A stretch of 64,000 bases of DNA from the NCBI GenBank assembly GCA_947478525.1, contig CANJVU010000009.1, positions 18,374 through 82,373 on the forward strand, given 5' to 3'. Source of the DNA: Thiotrichales bacterium. Lineage in GTDB: Bacteria > Pseudomonadota > Gammaproteobacteria > Francisellales > CACEW01. The translations under genes were made by a program, and so were the position numbers. The notes beneath the pieces are model-generated. The model saw nothing but the letters and a program-made list of their open reading frames with translations, had not been told where the DNA came from and made no database searches. Of this stretch, positions 52,128 through 63,000 are shown one piece after another; the stretch's first letter is position 1, and each line of letters begins with the position of its first letter.

Positions 52128-54860
52128 TTATGGCGTGACAATTGTAGTAGCGACTGTTACCACTGGCAATCCACCACCCAATCCAGATATAACTGGAAGA
52201 ACTGGAACTGGAGCAGGTGCAGGTGTTTTAAGTCGATACTTGGTCGCATCCGCGGGGTCAGTTTCCCAAGCGCTCCCAGCTACTGCCTCTTTAAAATCAG
52301 TAGTACGCGTAGGATCTTTTGCGATTTCCTGCAGCTGGGTTTTACATATTACAATAGCACTTGTTTTATCTACAGCAGATAAACCAGGAGTGGTTAGCGC
52401 TGTTTTCAACGTAGTAGCAATTGTTTGTAGCGCCCCCCATCTTGTACCTGGGAACCCAATAGGTGGCTTTGTTTCAACTCCACCATAAGGGTCTGATTTA
52501 CTATCTTCTGGATCGTCTGATCGCTCTTTGGGCCCGTGAAATAAATCAAAATGACCATAAGCAAATTGTTTTTTAGTTACGGCAGTACCATGTGGCTTAC
52601 CTAAAACATCACAAAGAAGATTTGGATCAGAACCCGATATTTCATCATATAAAAACTGCAGATAACTTTGTGGCAAAATATGATGGTTAGTGCCTGAAAT
52701 ACCAGGAGCATACTCTGGCGTTGAATGACTGCCTGGAGCTGGAAATTTTTTACGTGCTATGCTGGTATAGCCACAGGGAAATTTAATCCTATCTTCTGGT
52801 AATCCCTCTGGAATTACCTTTTCAGGTATCACTGCCAGTGCCGCACCTGCTCGCACATGCGTTGCCAATAAGTCAGTTCCTCTTGCAAAATCAAGCGTTA
52901 ATTTATCATGCTCACTTTCAGACAATCCTAGAGCAATTCTACAGGCCCATTGCGCGCCAAATACCGTACAATTTCCTGTAACTTGTGCAGGAAAAGTAAG
53001 CGCAGGGTTCAAGTCAAATGCGACACCATTGAAATGATAAGCTGGCGACAAGGCATCCGCCCAATCAGACGTTGTTGCAACTTGCTGAGCAGATAAACCA
53101 AAAAGCACTCCCAGGTAATTCAGCAAAAGCTCTTGATTATGAAGTGTGTTAGGCAATACGACTTGCCTAACACAAGCATGCCCATCCGGATGGTAATGGA
53201 ACTGTTCAACACCAAGACCTGCATTGATAATTTGAATGGTAATTTCGGCTTCCGCTTGATGAAATATCGCATATAAAGAATGCCGATATTCAGCGCCCTC
53301 TTTTATCAACACTGGCGTTGTAACAAGCAATATTTTGGGCTGCCCCTCTACTAGACCCGATTGAAACTGAACTGCCCTATCATCCACTTCAGCAAACAAA
53401 GGTGCCGTACGATATTGCAAAGCACTTTTTAACATGCCTATAACAGCATCAACTGCGCTACACTGAGCCTCAGGCAATACTGACAAACTCTTTCCCAGTA
53501 AAAACAAAGCCATTTCAGGAGATAGCCCATCATACAACTCTTCTAAGCGATCACAACGCCATACCATTTGTTCAGAAAGTGCTTTCGGAGATAATGACTC
53601 TAGTGAAACTTCTTTGCCTGGGAAATAAACTTGATATATCGAGTGTAATAATGAAACAAATAAAGCTTCCTCCGCATCCGAGAGATCACTCTTAATATTA
53701 CCTCGAATATCCAGAAAAGCATTTTTACGAAGTGCGTCTAGAATATCCGCATTTAATTGAGGGTTTGCTGCCACCTGAAATTGAGCAGTAATATTGCGAA
53801 AATGTGCCATAAACTTATAAAGATTGGCTATAGACACCTGCATACCCATATCATCAAAACTCAATAAACTACTTTCTTCAGCATGCTCAGGAAAATCATC
53901 CCCTGTAAACACCAATAAATCTTGATGTTCAAATTGTGCATATATCGATTCAAAATATACATTTGCAAAAAAGTGCTTCATTTCAGGCGAGGCTGTTAAT
54001 GGCACAGTGGCTTCATAAGTAGGCAAAGCACCCTTATGGGTAAACATTTTTTCAAAAACTTGATGAGTAAAAGCAATCATTCGTCTATTTTCATCATCGG
54101 GACTATATTTTAAAAACGCTCTTGCTGAGTCCATGTATTGCATTCTCAATTGCCTTCTCAAAGGCTTATGTGAGAAAGGGACACTTAAAAAATCGATAAG
54201 AAAAACAGTGCGAATAAACCATAAGTCAGCATGGTCTTTTTGAATCGCAAAAGCTAAATCAGAAGCTTTTAAAAATTTATCCAATAATGGCTTCGCTTCT
54301 ATTTTGGACATCGCTGCTGGGCGATGTTGGTACGCCAAAAAATAAAGTAATGCCATTTGAGAATGACAGTCAAAGCGCTTTTCTAAAGCCTCCCATTTGG
54401 TGAGCGGTTTTTCGAGTGTCGTTTTTCGAGAAAGTTTTTTGTTATAGTATTGCTCTAATGCCCGATCCCACTTGAACTCTTCCACTGCCAAATATGCTTG
54501 TTCGGCTTCTCCAGCCCATTCCAAACCAGTCTCAGCATTGCCCTGAATAAAATACGCCTGACCCTTTTTTGCATATTGTTGTCCTAAATCAAAATAAGCC
54601 AGGCAACACGATAAGCGAGCAACAATTTTAGATTCTTTATTATTTCGGGGAGAATCAAGAATTTCAAGAGCATCTGTAACCCTTTCAAGAGCATCTTTAA
54701 TAGCACCTTGAATAAAAAGCAACTCCATTTCAGTAAACGCTGGCAAAACTCCTCTGATTTGCAAATAATTGGTAGGCAAGATGGGCGCGAATCTGACAAT
54801 AGCACCTTCTTCCAATTCCTTGGCTTCATGTGCAGCCATAAAAGGCATTGCTTGCATCAT
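52128..54860 (-). CDS. Large protein of unknown function, TPR-like N-terminus and possible protease/nuclease motifs
   Basis: 910 residues; GGAGGGG precedes the ATG. Residues 1-280 are helical and TPR-like (LSCCLAYFDLGQQYAKKGQA). The middle has a possible papain-like layout: HYHPDGHAC near 540-575 and TGNCTVFGAQWACRIALGL with Cys631, similar in look to the GNC motifs of Legionellales effector proteases. Further on, GTNHHILPQS (His726, His727) resembles the start of HNH/AHH nucleases, followed by GHFDLFHGPKERSDDP. The last 40 residues are Pro/Val-rich and low-complexity. No signal peptide. It might be a secreted effector or a multidomain toxin. These motif readings are tentative; no family was assigned. 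Confidence 0.6.
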   Translation of the reverse strand: MMQAMPFMAAHEAKELEEGAIVRFAPILPTNYLQIRGVLPAFTEMELLFIQGAIKDALERVTDALEILDSPRNNKESKIVARLSCCLAYFDLGQQYAKKGQAYFIQGNAETGLEWAGEAEQAYLAVEEFKWDRALEQYYNKKLSRKTTLEKPLTKWEALEKRFDCHSQMALLYFLAYQHRPAAMSKIEAKPLLDKFLKASDLAFAIQKDHADLWFIRTVFLIDFLSVPFSHKPLRRQLRMQYMDSARAFLKYSPDDENRRMIAFTHQVFEKMFTHKGALPTYEATVPLTASPEMKHFFANVYFESIYAQFEHQDLLVFTGDDFPEHAEESSLLSFDDMGMQVSIANLYKFMAHFRNITAQFQVAANPQLNADILDALRKNAFLDIRGNIKSDLSDAEEALFVSLLHSIYQVYFPGKEVSLESLSPKALSEQMVWRCDRLEELYDGLSPEMALFLLGKSLSVLPEAQCSAVDAVIGMLKSALQYRTAPLFAEVDDRAVQFQSGLVEGQPKILLVTTPVLIKEGAEYRHSLYAIFHQAEAEITIQIINAGLGVEQFHYHPDGHACVRQVVLPNTLHNQELLLNYLGVLFGLSAQQVATTSDWADALSPAYHFNGVAFDLNPALTFPAQVTGNCTVFGAQWACRIALGLSESEHDKLTLDFARGTDLLATHVRAGAALAVIPEKVIPEGLPEDRIKFPCGYTSIARKKFPAPGSHSTPEYAPGISGTNHHILPQSYLQFLYDEISGSDPNLLCDVLGKPHGTAVTKKQFAYGHFDLFHGPKERSDDPEDSKSDPYGGVETKPPIGFPGTRWGALQTIATTLKTALTTPGLSAVDKTSAIVICKTQLQEIAKDPTRTTDFKEAVAGSAWETDPADATKYRLKTPAPAPVPVLPVISGLGGGLPVVTVATTIVTP

Positions 54861-54896
54861 AGTGACCCCTCCGACAATTATTTATTCCCACCAATC

Positions 54897-55577
54897 TTAC
54901 AGCTCTGGACTATATTTACTCATCTTCTCATTGCTGCCCTCATAACCACACTGCCCTGCGCGTGGTGAATTCACCAACGGCAACATCATATCCAAATCAC
55001 CACATTCATGATCTTCACGACAGTTTTCGCACACCACTGCAAGGCAAATAGAACATAATTCGGTGGCCTGCTTTTTGCAGGAACAATGCAGTTCGGGTAA
55101 ATGATTACGCGCCAACAATTGAATGCGTTTTTTGATAACGCCCTCGCGAATAGCAATCACCCGCCCGGTCAAATCTGTAGAGGTGCCAAAATCATAGGAA
55201 TGCGTAAATTCGCTTCCTTCAGATAATATATCTCCAATCGGAACATCCATGGACTCTTCATTATCCCAACTATGCTCTGTATTAGAAAGATATCGCACAT
55301 GCCCAATCTTAAATTCACTTAAATGCCCACAACACTCTAACCAAACGCGTCTTAAGAAATCATCTAAATCAGACAGTGTAGCCTTTCCAGAAATTTCGAT
55401 ATACATCCAGAATTGTTTGTAAGCGACCAATTCAATCAAAAGAATCTCATCTTGCTTACCCTTTTTTTCTGGCGTCAGATGTTTTTGCAAACAGACCTGC
55501 ACATGTCTCGACATCGATGCTTTGCTATAGGTTTGATGACAAATAAAACATTCGCCTTGGTTTTTGGCTCTGGCCAT
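54897..55577 (-). CDS. pRiA4b ORF-3-like protein with zinc-finger ends
   Basis: 226 residues. A C2HC zinc finger is at the N-terminus (Cys10, Cys13, His25, Cys29). The central domain has FLRRVWLECCGHLSEFKIG and FTHSYDFGTSTDLTGRVI, matching the plasmid pRiA4b ORF-3 family (DYGD-type motif after an FL-RVWL helix). The C-terminus has clustered CxxC pairs (ELHCSCKKQATELCSIC, CENCREDHEC), probably further zinc sites. The family is of unknown function and common on mobile elements. It lies 36 bases upstream of the 910-residue gene and likely shares its transcript. Confidence 0.83.
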   Translation of the reverse strand: MARAKNQGECFICHQTYSKASMSRHVQVCLQKHLTPEKKGKQDEILLIELVAYKQFWMYIEISGKATLSDLDDFLRRVWLECCGHLSEFKIGHVRYLSNTEHSWDNEESMDVPIGDILSEGSEFTHSYDFGTSTDLTGRVIAIREGVIKKRIQLLARNHLPELHCSCKKQATELCSICLAVVCENCREDHECGDLDMMLPLVNSPRAGQCGYEGSNEKMSKYSPEL

Positions 55578-55593
55578 AATATACCCCCATCAC

Positions 55594-55881
55594 TCAACTG
55601 ATAAACTCTTGAAAGTGCATATGACTTTTTACTGGTTCAAATTCAATAATCTGATATTGGGCAATACCCTTTTGGTAAAAAGGATCTTGCTGAATCAATA
55701 ACTCTAGCGCAGGACGTGTTTTTAATTGAGAAATCAAGACCCCACCGGTACGTGGTTTTTGTGGACCTGATACAACCAGATGATTATCCTGGTAGCACTT
55801 GTCCAAAAATGCGCGATGTAGTGCCAGATGTTCATCCACCTCAGAAAGTGGTTTTTAATAGGTCAATATAACAACAAACAT
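55594..55881 (-). pseudogene. YciI-like gene interrupted by one stop codon
   Basis: From an ATG at 55881 (GGAG upstream) the frame reads MFVVILTY, then TAA at 55857-55855, then KPLSEVDEHLALHRAFLDK and on to the end without frameshift. The joined product is about 95 residues, the normal YciI length, with VVSGPQKPRTGGVLI in the expected place. A single T-to-A change (TTA Leu to TAA) explains the interruption. A shorter product from the GTG at 55839 would lack the first strand. Either a recent nonsense mutation or a sequencing error. Confidence 0.75.
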
Positions 55882-55919
55882 CAGGAATCTCCTTACATTA
55901 ATTTAACAACATTGATTTC

Positions 55920-58900
55920 TCATTCCACAACATTTTGGGCTTCCGTTTTTAAATGCTCATACAATTGACCCGGCCCAAGCAAAATATCTTGAATTCCTCG
56001 GCGTATTTTTTCTGAATCCAACGCTTGCTTACTCATCGTGGTATGAGCAGAAAAAGCATCCAGAATTGCATTTAATAGTTCTGTACGAAGATCAGGTGAG
56101 TTAGAAAACTGCTCTTTAGTGTTATTGGTTGCTTGTTGTCTTAGTGTTGTTGACTCAAGTAGCTTACGCTTCAAGACTTGGTCAACATAAACCAATTGGT
56201 CTCCTTCGGTAATTTCACCTTCAAATAAATCATTTACTTTGGCAATAATTTCACTTAAACGTGCTTTTTCTTTTTCCTGTACATTACCCGAACCCGCTTC
56301 TGTCAGTGGTTTAAGCTTTGGTGACTCCCCTTCCACTAAAGACAAATTGTTTTTTCCAAGATTTTTAAGGCTGTGGTGAGTCATCACTACTTTTGACAGA
56401 TCTAACCCTTCACGTTCCCGACCAAATTCTAACAGCGGAAGCAAGCGCTTAAAGAAAATGGCACGTTTTGGGATGGCTGTATTGCCATAGTCAAAAATTT
56501 GCGACAAAAAAATATACGCACGTTGAAAAGTCGCAATATCTTGTTTAAAAAGACACAACGCATCTATTTCATTTTTTGCCTCGGTAACTGCTGTTGCATT
56601 ATGATTTGCCTCTGCAATTGCGCGAGACGCTACTGCTGCTTTATATTTTTTCAACATCCTATCTGCAACAGGCTCTAAAGCGCTGATCAATTCACTTTGC
56701 TTAGCACCTTTTTTATATTCAACATTAAATACCCGCTCCACCTCAAATTCATCGTAATAGCCTAGGCCATCTAATTTAGCACGTAAATTTAAAAGCAAAT
56801 TAGGGTCACTCACATCCTCTAATTTAGCGGTGGTGTAATACGTTTTAAATGCTTCCAATATATCTTTGGGATCATTGACAAAGTCAACCACATAAGTCGT
56901 ATCTTTCCCTGGATGCGCTCTATTTAAACGAGAGAGAGTTTGTACTGCTTGAATGCCTGCCAAACGTTTATCAACGTACATACCACACAATAAGGGTTGG
57001 TCAAAACCAGTTTGGAATTTATTCGCAACCAGCATAATTTGATACTCATCGGTTTTAAATGCTTCTCGTAAATCTCTGTTTCGCAAATTGGGATTCAGTA
57101 TTTTACTGTTTTCACTAAAAGCTTCATCCCCTGATTTTGGGTCGTTCACTTCTCCTGAAAAGGCAACCAAAGTACCAATCTGGTAGCGATTTTCTTTGAT
57201 GTATTTATGAATGGCAATTTGCCAGCGTACCGCTTCCAAACGACTGGCGACCACCACCATTGCTTTGGCTTTACCCTCTAAAAGTGGTGCCACCTTCTCG
57301 CGAAAATGTTCAATCACAACCTGCACTTTTTGTGAAATATTATAATCATGCAGCTTTACCCATCCCATTAAATGCTTCATCGCACGGCTACGCTCAACCT
57401 GCTGCTCATCAACCTCGCGACCCTCATGAGCTAATTTAAATGCCAACTTATAAGAGGTATAGTTTTGCAAAACATCCAAGATAAACCCTTCTTCAATGGC
57501 TTGGCGCATTGAATAAACGTGGAATGCCTCTGGAAGGTTACCCTCTCCTGCAGGTAGATTCGGGTTTGGCAGACGACCAAAAAGTTCTATCGTTTTTGAT
57601 TTTGGTGTTGCGGTAAAAGCAACAAAAGTGATCCCTTTACTATTTGCATTTGTGGACATTTCAGCAGCCAGAAGGTCTTCTGCACTGATTTCGCCCCCAT
57701 CTGCCAATGCCTCTTGCTCTTCCGCAGAGAGTAAGGTTTTTAGTTTAGCGGCTGCTTCACCCGTTTGTGAGGAATGTGCTTCATCAGCAATCACTGCGAA
57801 ATGCTTACCTTGCGTAGCAGCCAATTCTTTCACTGCTTTAAGCGCAAATGGAAAGGTCTGAATGGTGCATACCACAATCTTTTTGTCACCAGATAAAGCC
57901 TTGGCAAGCTCACCGCTTTTACTTGCACTCTCACCTTTTATACTTGCGACCACACCCGTTGTACGCTCAAAGCTAAAAATAGCATCTTGCAACTGTTTAT
58001 CAATCACATTACGATCAGAAACAACCAATACGGAGTCAAATAATTTTTTGCTATTCGCATCATGCAACTCTGAAAGAAAGTGCGCTGACCAGGCAATTGA
58101 GTTGGTTTTACCAGAACCTGCAGAGTGTTGAATAAGATATTTATTGCCCACACCTTCAGCAAGAATTGCAGCTTGCAATTTACGTGTTGCATCTAATTGA
58201 TGATAACGAGGAAAGATAATCTTTTCGATCCCCTGCTTTTTATCTTTTTGATCAATCAGGTAACGCCCTAAAATTTCTAACCAACTATCACGTGCCCAGA
58301 TTTGTTCCCACAAATAAGCTGTTGGGTGCCCATTTGGATTTGGCGGATTACCTGCAGCACCTTCATTGCCCTGGTTAAAAGGTAAAAATCGTGTACTAAC
58401 CCCGTCGAGTTTAGTGGTCATGTGCACTTCACTATTACTCACCGCAAAATGAACCAAAGCACCATTTGGGAAAGATAACAGCGGCTCTGCGAGCTTCCCT
58501 TTTGGTTTTGGCTCACGGTCGTATCTGTACTGATCTACTGCATCAATAACACTTTGGGTAAAATCGGTTTTAAGCTCTGCCGTCGCAACCGGTATACCAT
58601 TTAAAAACAAAACCAGATCAAGGCAGTTCTCATTATTCAACGAATAACGAACCTGCCTAACAACTCGTAAGCGATTCGCAGCATAGTTCTGCATTATCTC
58701 TGAGTTTAAAGCAAAAGCAGGTTTAAATTGCGCCACTGCAAGCGACTGACGCAACCCTAAAACCTCAACTCCTTTTCTTAAGACCTCTAAAGTGCCCCGC
58801 ATGTTTAGAGAATCACGCAATCGTTTTAATATAACCTCTTTTGCTTGAGCTCCATGATTTTTGGTTAATGTTTCCCATGCCTGGGGCTGTGTTGCTTGCA

Positions 58901-59039
58901 CCCAAGCGACCACATCATCAGGAAATAAAGCCAAAGTACGATCATATTTTGCGGCATCACCCTCAGCGTAGAGCCAACCATTTTGTACCAAGTATTCACA
59001 AATTTCAGTTTCAAAAGAAATTTCTTTATGAAGGCTCAT
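55920..59039 (-). CDS. hsdR: Type I restriction endonuclease subunit R
   Basis: 1,039 residues. An N-terminal nuclease-type region (LVQNGWLYAEGDAAKYDR, then a PD-(D/E)xK-like ATAELKTDF) is followed by a superfamily 2 translocase: QHSAGSGKTNSIAW (Walker A, near residue 310), VIADEAHSSQTGEAA (DEAH box), FTATPKSKT and the QTLSRLNRAHPGKDTTYVVDF motif. HsdR translocates and cuts unmodified DNA as part of the R2M2S complex. Its start overlaps hsdS by four bases. It is intact, so the system should be functional. Confidence 0.95.
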   Translation of the reverse strand: MSLHKEISFETEICEYLVQNGWLYAEGDAAKYDRTLALFPDDVVAWVQATQPQAWETLTKNHGAQAKEVILKRLRDSLNMRGTLEVLRKGVEVLGLRQSLAVAQFKPAFALNSEIMQNYAANRLRVVRQVRYSLNNENCLDLVLFLNGIPVATAELKTDFTQSVIDAVDQYRYDREPKPKGKLAEPLLSFPNGALVHFAVSNSEVHMTTKLDGVSTRFLPFNQGNEGAAGNPPNPNGHPTAYLWEQIWARDSWLEILGRYLIDQKDKKQGIEKIIFPRYHQLDATRKLQAAILAEGVGNKYLIQHSAGSGKTNSIAWSAHFLSELHDANSKKLFDSVLVVSDRNVIDKQLQDAIFSFERTTGVVASIKGESASKSGELAKALSGDKKIVVCTIQTFPFALKAVKELAATQGKHFAVIADEAHSSQTGEAAAKLKTLLSAEEQEALADGGEISAEDLLAAEMSTNANSKGITFVAFTATPKSKTIELFGRLPNPNLPAGEGNLPEAFHVYSMRQAIEEGFILDVLQNYTSYKLAFKLAHEGREVDEQQVERSRAMKHLMGWVKLHDYNISQKVQVVIEHFREKVAPLLEGKAKAMVVVASRLEAVRWQIAIHKYIKENRYQIGTLVAFSGEVNDPKSGDEAFSENSKILNPNLRNRDLREAFKTDEYQIMLVANKFQTGFDQPLLCGMYVDKRLAGIQAVQTLSRLNRAHPGKDTTYVVDFVNDPKDILEAFKTYYTTAKLEDVSDPNLLLNLRAKLDGLGYYDEFEVERVFNVEYKKGAKQSELISALEPVADRMLKKYKAAVASRAIAEANHNATAVTEAKNEIDALCLFKQDIATFQRAYIFLSQIFDYGNTAIPKRAIFFKRLLPLLEFGREREGLDLSKVVMTHHSLKNLGKNNLSLVEGESPKLKPLTEAGSGNVQEKEKARLSEIIAKVNDLFEGEITEGDQLVYVDQVLKRKLLESTTLRQQATNNTKEQFSNSPDLRTELLNAILDAFSAHTTMSKQALDSEKIRRGIQDILLGPGQLYEHLKTEAQNVVE

Positions 59040-60289
59040 GCGGCTTCCTCATTAAAATTTTCAGCAAATTCACGCACATCAAGTTTACCGGTTACTACTG
59101 CAGAAATCAGAGCAGTGCGGCGCTCTTTTAATAACTCAATCGATCGTTCTGACTCAATAATCAATTTATCTACTTTAGATGTTTCTTGTATTAAAAAAGA
59201 CGCGATAGCCTGTTGCTCCTCATAAGGAGGGACAGGAAAAATAAAATCATTAAATTGCTCTGTTGGAAATCGCCATCTTCCTAGTTGAGAACTACCCTGC
59301 CCATAAGCAAAAAATATTTTATTTTTATATCCCATTTGAAATAAGTAAAGATAATACCTGTCATAAGAGCTGTCTCTATCTTTAAGAGAGATAACCCGAT
59401 AATCAGGGCTTGTAACTCCCAGTGTGGTTGCAATATCTACATAACCTGTCAATAAGTCCATATGATTCATTGCGAAATCACCAGGTTGAACAATTTGATA
59501 TTTTGAATAATCCATAGACAATTGACCATCACCACTCTCAATATCTTTGATTCTAATTCCCTGTTGTGTGATTGACAAAATATCATAACCAAGGGTTCCT
59601 GCTATATGCTTTTTAATTTTGAATAGCCACTTTATCTTTTTAATTTTCCAATGTAGAGGTACCTCACCCAACCACTCAACACCTGAGTCTTCCATCGGGA
59701 TATTCGGATTCAATCCTTTAGTAACCGCATGAGAAATAAGAGCCTGACGTTTTTCTTTGAGAAGTTCAATAAGGTGTTTTTGCTCATTAATTAGGTTGTC
59801 GATCTTGGTGGTTTCGTAGTCTAGAAATTTAGCAATTATCACTTGCTCTTCAAATGGTGGCATTGACATCTGGATATTGTAAAAGTCGCTTTGAGTCATT
59901 GACGGTACCGCTGATCCATATTGAAAATACTCAAATGGTATTAAAGTACAAAACCAATAGAAAAATTTTGGGTAAGTATCTTCAGCAATCTTTGTATAAA
60001 ATAATGTATCAACTGTCCAAAATGGAAGTTCGCAATAAATTGGTTTATCAATAGTACCCTTTCTACCTAATAAAACAGAGGGCTTGTCATAAATAAATTT
60101 TGAAATCCTGGCAAACTCCCCTCCACTACCTAATACGGGGTAGCCACCTTCTTCTACTTCAAATGCTTTAAAATCTGAACCATTTTGAATTGAAGCAGCG
60201 TAACGAAGAGGACGAACAAGCCAATGCTCTGGTAGTTCACCAAGCCATTCAATATTAGTGTTTTTATAATGTTCGTACTTTTTTTTCAT
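59036..60289 (-). CDS. hsdS: Type I restriction specificity subunit S
   Basis: 417 residues with two target-recognition domains and two conserved helical spacers: LIELLKEKRQALISHAVTKG centrally and LLKERRTALISAVVTGKLDV at the end. Each half begins with an EWLGELPEHW-type or VEWLGEVPLHW segment. Together they read a bipartite DNA target. It lies directly after the unknown gene at 60291 and overlaps hsdR. Confidence 0.93.
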   Translation of the reverse strand: MKKKYEHYKNTNIEWLGELPEHWLVRPLRYAASIQNGSDFKAFEVEEGGYPVLGSGGEFARISKFIYDKPSVLLGRKGTIDKPIYCELPFWTVDTLFYTKIAEDTYPKFFYWFCTLIPFEYFQYGSAVPSMTQSDFYNIQMSMPPFEEQVIIAKFLDYETTKIDNLINEQKHLIELLKEKRQALISHAVTKGLNPNIPMEDSGVEWLGEVPLHWKIKKIKWLFKIKKHIAGTLGYDILSITQQGIRIKDIESGDGQLSMDYSKYQIVQPGDFAMNHMDLLTGYVDIATTLGVTSPDYRVISLKDRDSSYDRYYLYLFQMGYKNKIFFAYGQGSSQLGRWRFPTEQFNDFIFPVPPYEEQQAIASFLIQETSKVDKLIIESERSIELLKERRTALISAVVTGKLDVREFAENFNEEAA

Positions 60290-60290
60290 A

Positions 60291-61181
60291 TTATTCTTGA
60301 ATTAATCCTTTTAAGTCTATAACCGAGGGGTCTATTTCTATTAGCTCAAGAAAGATACGCGCTTGATACCCAAATGAAATCAAACAGATCTGAACGATTC
60401 TATGAATTGTATTTAGTACACATTTTTCTAAGCCATACTTAGGATCGTTGATTATGGAATTTAAATAACCAAGCAACAACTCATGTCTATGAAATGTTTT
60501 TGATGTAAGTTCATATAGTGTGCTAATTTCACTTTGTTTAAAAAAACCTGAAAACTCCTTATTGAGACTATGCTCCAAATTCTTAATTATATCTAAATCA
60601 CTCACTTTATCTTTATTGGATTGTATAACTTGTTTTTTTATAAAAAGCTCTTTTATAGACCCCTCAATTTGCCCAATAATACGAATTTTGTCTCCATTAC
60701 CAAATTCAAAAACTTTTACACAATGGGAAAAGAGGTCTATTAAGTTTTTTATTTCTGATTCTGTGACACCAGAATTAAATTTAGGGCGATTCTCAAAAAT
60801 ATCATAATCAATTTCTCTCAGTTCATCTTTAAGTTCATAGTAGACATTACAATAGGCGGTATTTAACAAAACACTTCTGGTCAATATTAATAGACTAAAA
60901 ATGTGACTGTTATGGAGAAAATTAATTTTTCCTTTTCCGGATTTTTGCAATGCCTCCCAATCTGCAAGTAAGTCAGTAAAAATTGTATCTAAATAAGAGA
61001 TCGTTACAGACAAATCTGAATTTAAAATTTTAACAAATTGATTATTAAATGAAGCAGTTGGAGGTTGTTGAATTAAAACCTCATGCCACTTATCAAAATA
61101 CCTGCTCTTCCAGTCTTTAAAAACTCCTAAATACTGAATATGCTGAGCTCCTACACTTGATCTAGGTATGACATACTTCAT
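60291..61181 (-). CDS. Unknown protein inserted between hsdM and hsdS
   Basis: 296 residues, mostly helical, no recognised domain, transmembrane segment or nuclease motif. The start overlaps the hsdM stop (ATGA) and the stop is two bases before hsdS, so it is fully embedded in the restriction operon. Notable segments are [20 protein letters not shown] and a C-terminal [18 protein letters not shown]-content is higher than in hsdM or hsdR. It may be an accessory defence or regulatory factor, comparable to genes often carried inside type I loci. Confidence 0.7.
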   Translation of the reverse strand: MKYVIPRSSVGAQHIQYLGVFKDWKSRYFDKWHEVLIQQPPTASFNNQFVKILNSDLSVTISYLDTIFTDLLADWEALQKSGKGKINFLHNSHIFSLLILTRSVLLNTAYCNVYYELKDELREIDYDIFENRPKFNSGVTESEIKNLIDLFSHCVKVFEFGNGDKIRIIGQIEGSIKELFIKKQVIQSNKDKVSDLDIIKNLEHSLNKEFSGFFKQSEISTLYELTSKTFHRHELLLGYLNSIINDPKYGLEKCVLNTIHRIVQICLISFGYQARIFLELIEIDPSVIDLKGLIQE

Positions 61182-62923
61182 CCCGACAACTCCCCAAGCA
61201 TCTTCATAATCCTGGTGGTCACCCCTTTAAGTTCTGCATCAATTTCCGCAAGTGGGCGTGGAGGTTTAAAAACATAAAAATGGCGGTTAAAAGGAATTTC
61301 ATAGCCAACCTTCGTTTTTTCATGATCAATCCAAGCATCAGGTACATGAGGTAACACTTCTCGTTTGAAGTAAGCCTGAATATCTTCACTCAGGGGCACA
61401 TTTTCTGTATCTCTTAAATTTGCATCAGACTGAGGTTTGCCTTTTTGTTTGCCTTTGGTGGCTAAAACTACCTGACCACTTTCATCTCTTAATGGCCGCT
61501 CGACAGTAATTGTGGTGTAGCCAAAGTCTTCATTTTTAAAAATACGGCTGATAGGGGCACCTTCTTTGCTATCTTCTCTACACTCACCAAACAAACGCGT
61601 AATTTCAGCAATATGTTCTTTGTTCATTTCTTTACGTTTACTGCCAAGGCTTTTACGCATTTTTTGCCAAAAGCTACTGGCATCAATCAGCTGTACTTTT
61701 CCTTTGCGATGAGTTGGTTTGCGATTGGTCAGCACCCAAATATAGGTTGAAATACCTGTGTTATAGAACATATCGGTGGGTAATCCAATAATGGCTTCGA
61801 GCAAATCATTTTCAAAAATATAACGTCGGATTTCAGACTCACCACTACCTGCTCCACCTGTAAATAAAGGTGAGCCATTTAAAACAATCGCAAAGCGAGA
61901 GCCTCCATCGACAGATGGACGCATTTTGGAAATGAGGTGTAACAAGAAAAGCAAAGAGCCATCGGACACACGAGGTAGCCCTGGCCCAAAACGACCGTTG
62001 TAGCCTAGCGCTTCATGCTCATTGCGAATTTCTTTTTCAATCTTTTTCCACTCAACTCCAAATGGAGGATTGGAGAGCATATAATCAAAAACCTCACCAG
62101 GGAATCCGTCGTTTGATAACGTGTTACCAGCAATGATTTTACTTGGATCTTGTCCTTTAATGAGCATATCTGCTTTGCAAATGGCATAAGATTCATCATT
62201 TAACTCTTGACCGTGCATAATAAGTCTTGGCTGATAAGAGTTATGGGCCTTTAAATATTCCTCCGCAATGGACAACATGCCCCCTGTTCCTGCGGTAGGG
62301 TCATAAATGGTGCGAATAACCCCTGGTTTAGTGAGTATCTTGTCATCTTCAATAAATAACAGGCTAACCATCAGATCAATCACTTCGCGGGGCGTAAAAT
62401 GCTCTCCTGCAGTTTCATTCGAAATTTCAGCAAACTTGCGAATTAACTCCTCAAACACCAGTCCCATTTGAGCGTTGTCTACTGCTTTTGGATGTAGGTC
62501 TATTTGGACAAATTTTTCTGCCACTTGATATAGCAAACCGCATTTTGCCAGGCGTTCAATTTGAACCAAAAAATCAAAGCGCGTGAAAATATCAAGTGCC
62601 TCTTTAGAAAAAGCCTCGACATATTTTTGAAGATTATCCTTGATATGGCTGGGGTCACCCATTAACTTCTTCATGTCCATCGCTGAGGTATTGTAAAAGC
62701 TTTGACCAGATTTTCTCAGCAAAAAAAGCTCTGGATTAATGTTTTGACTTTTTTTATCGGCATACTCAGCCAAAACCGCTTCTTTGGTTGATTCTAAAAC
62801 GCAATCCAGTCTTCGTAAAACAGTGAAAGGTAGAATGACTTTTCCATATTCAGATTGCTTGTAATCTCCACGTAATAAATCCGCTACTGACCAGATAAAA
62901 TACTGCAAGTTAGGGCTAGACAT
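61178..62923 (-). CDS. hsdM: Type I DNA methyltransferase subunit M
   Basis: 581 residues from the ATG at 62923, chosen because HsdM proteins start MSSPNLQ-like and GGAG precedes; an upstream TTG would add 25 residues. N-terminal helical domain ([20 protein letters not shown]), SAM motif [16 protein letters not shown], and catalytic motif [14 protein letters not shown] near residue 287, typical of adenine-N6 methylation. It modifies the target set by HsdS and is the first gene of the operon. Confidence 0.94.
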   Translation of the reverse strand: MSSPNLQYFIWSVADLLRGDYKQSEYGKVILPFTVLRRLDCVLESTKEAVLAEYADKKSQNINPELFLLRKSGQSFYNTSAMDMKKLMGDPSHIKDNLQKYVEAFSKEALDIFTRFDFLVQIERLAKCGLLYQVAEKFVQIDLHPKAVDNAQMGLVFEELIRKFAEISNETAGEHFTPREVIDLMVSLLFIEDDKILTKPGVIRTIYDPTAGTGGMLSIAEEYLKAHNSYQPRLIMHGQELNDESYAICKADMLIKGQDPSKIIAGNTLSNDGFPGEVFDYMLSNPPFGVEWKKIEKEIRNEHEALGYNGRFGPGLPRVSDGSLLFLLHLISKMRPSVDGGSRFAIVLNGSPLFTGGAGSGESEIRRYIFENDLLEAIIGLPTDMFYNTGISTYIWVLTNRKPTHRKGKVQLIDASSFWQKMRKSLGSKRKEMNKEHIAEITRLFGECREDSKEGAPISRIFKNEDFGYTTITVERPLRDESGQVVLATKGKQKGKPQSDANLRDTENVPLSEDIQAYFKREVLPHVPDAWIDHEKTKVGYEIPFNRHFYVFKPPRPLAEIDAELKGVTTRIMKMLGELSG

Positions 62924-63000
62924 ATCAACTCCAAATAATTCTGGAGTGATGATAAGGTTTATAACATTGAATTGCAATTTCGAGAGACCCTTTGACACTT

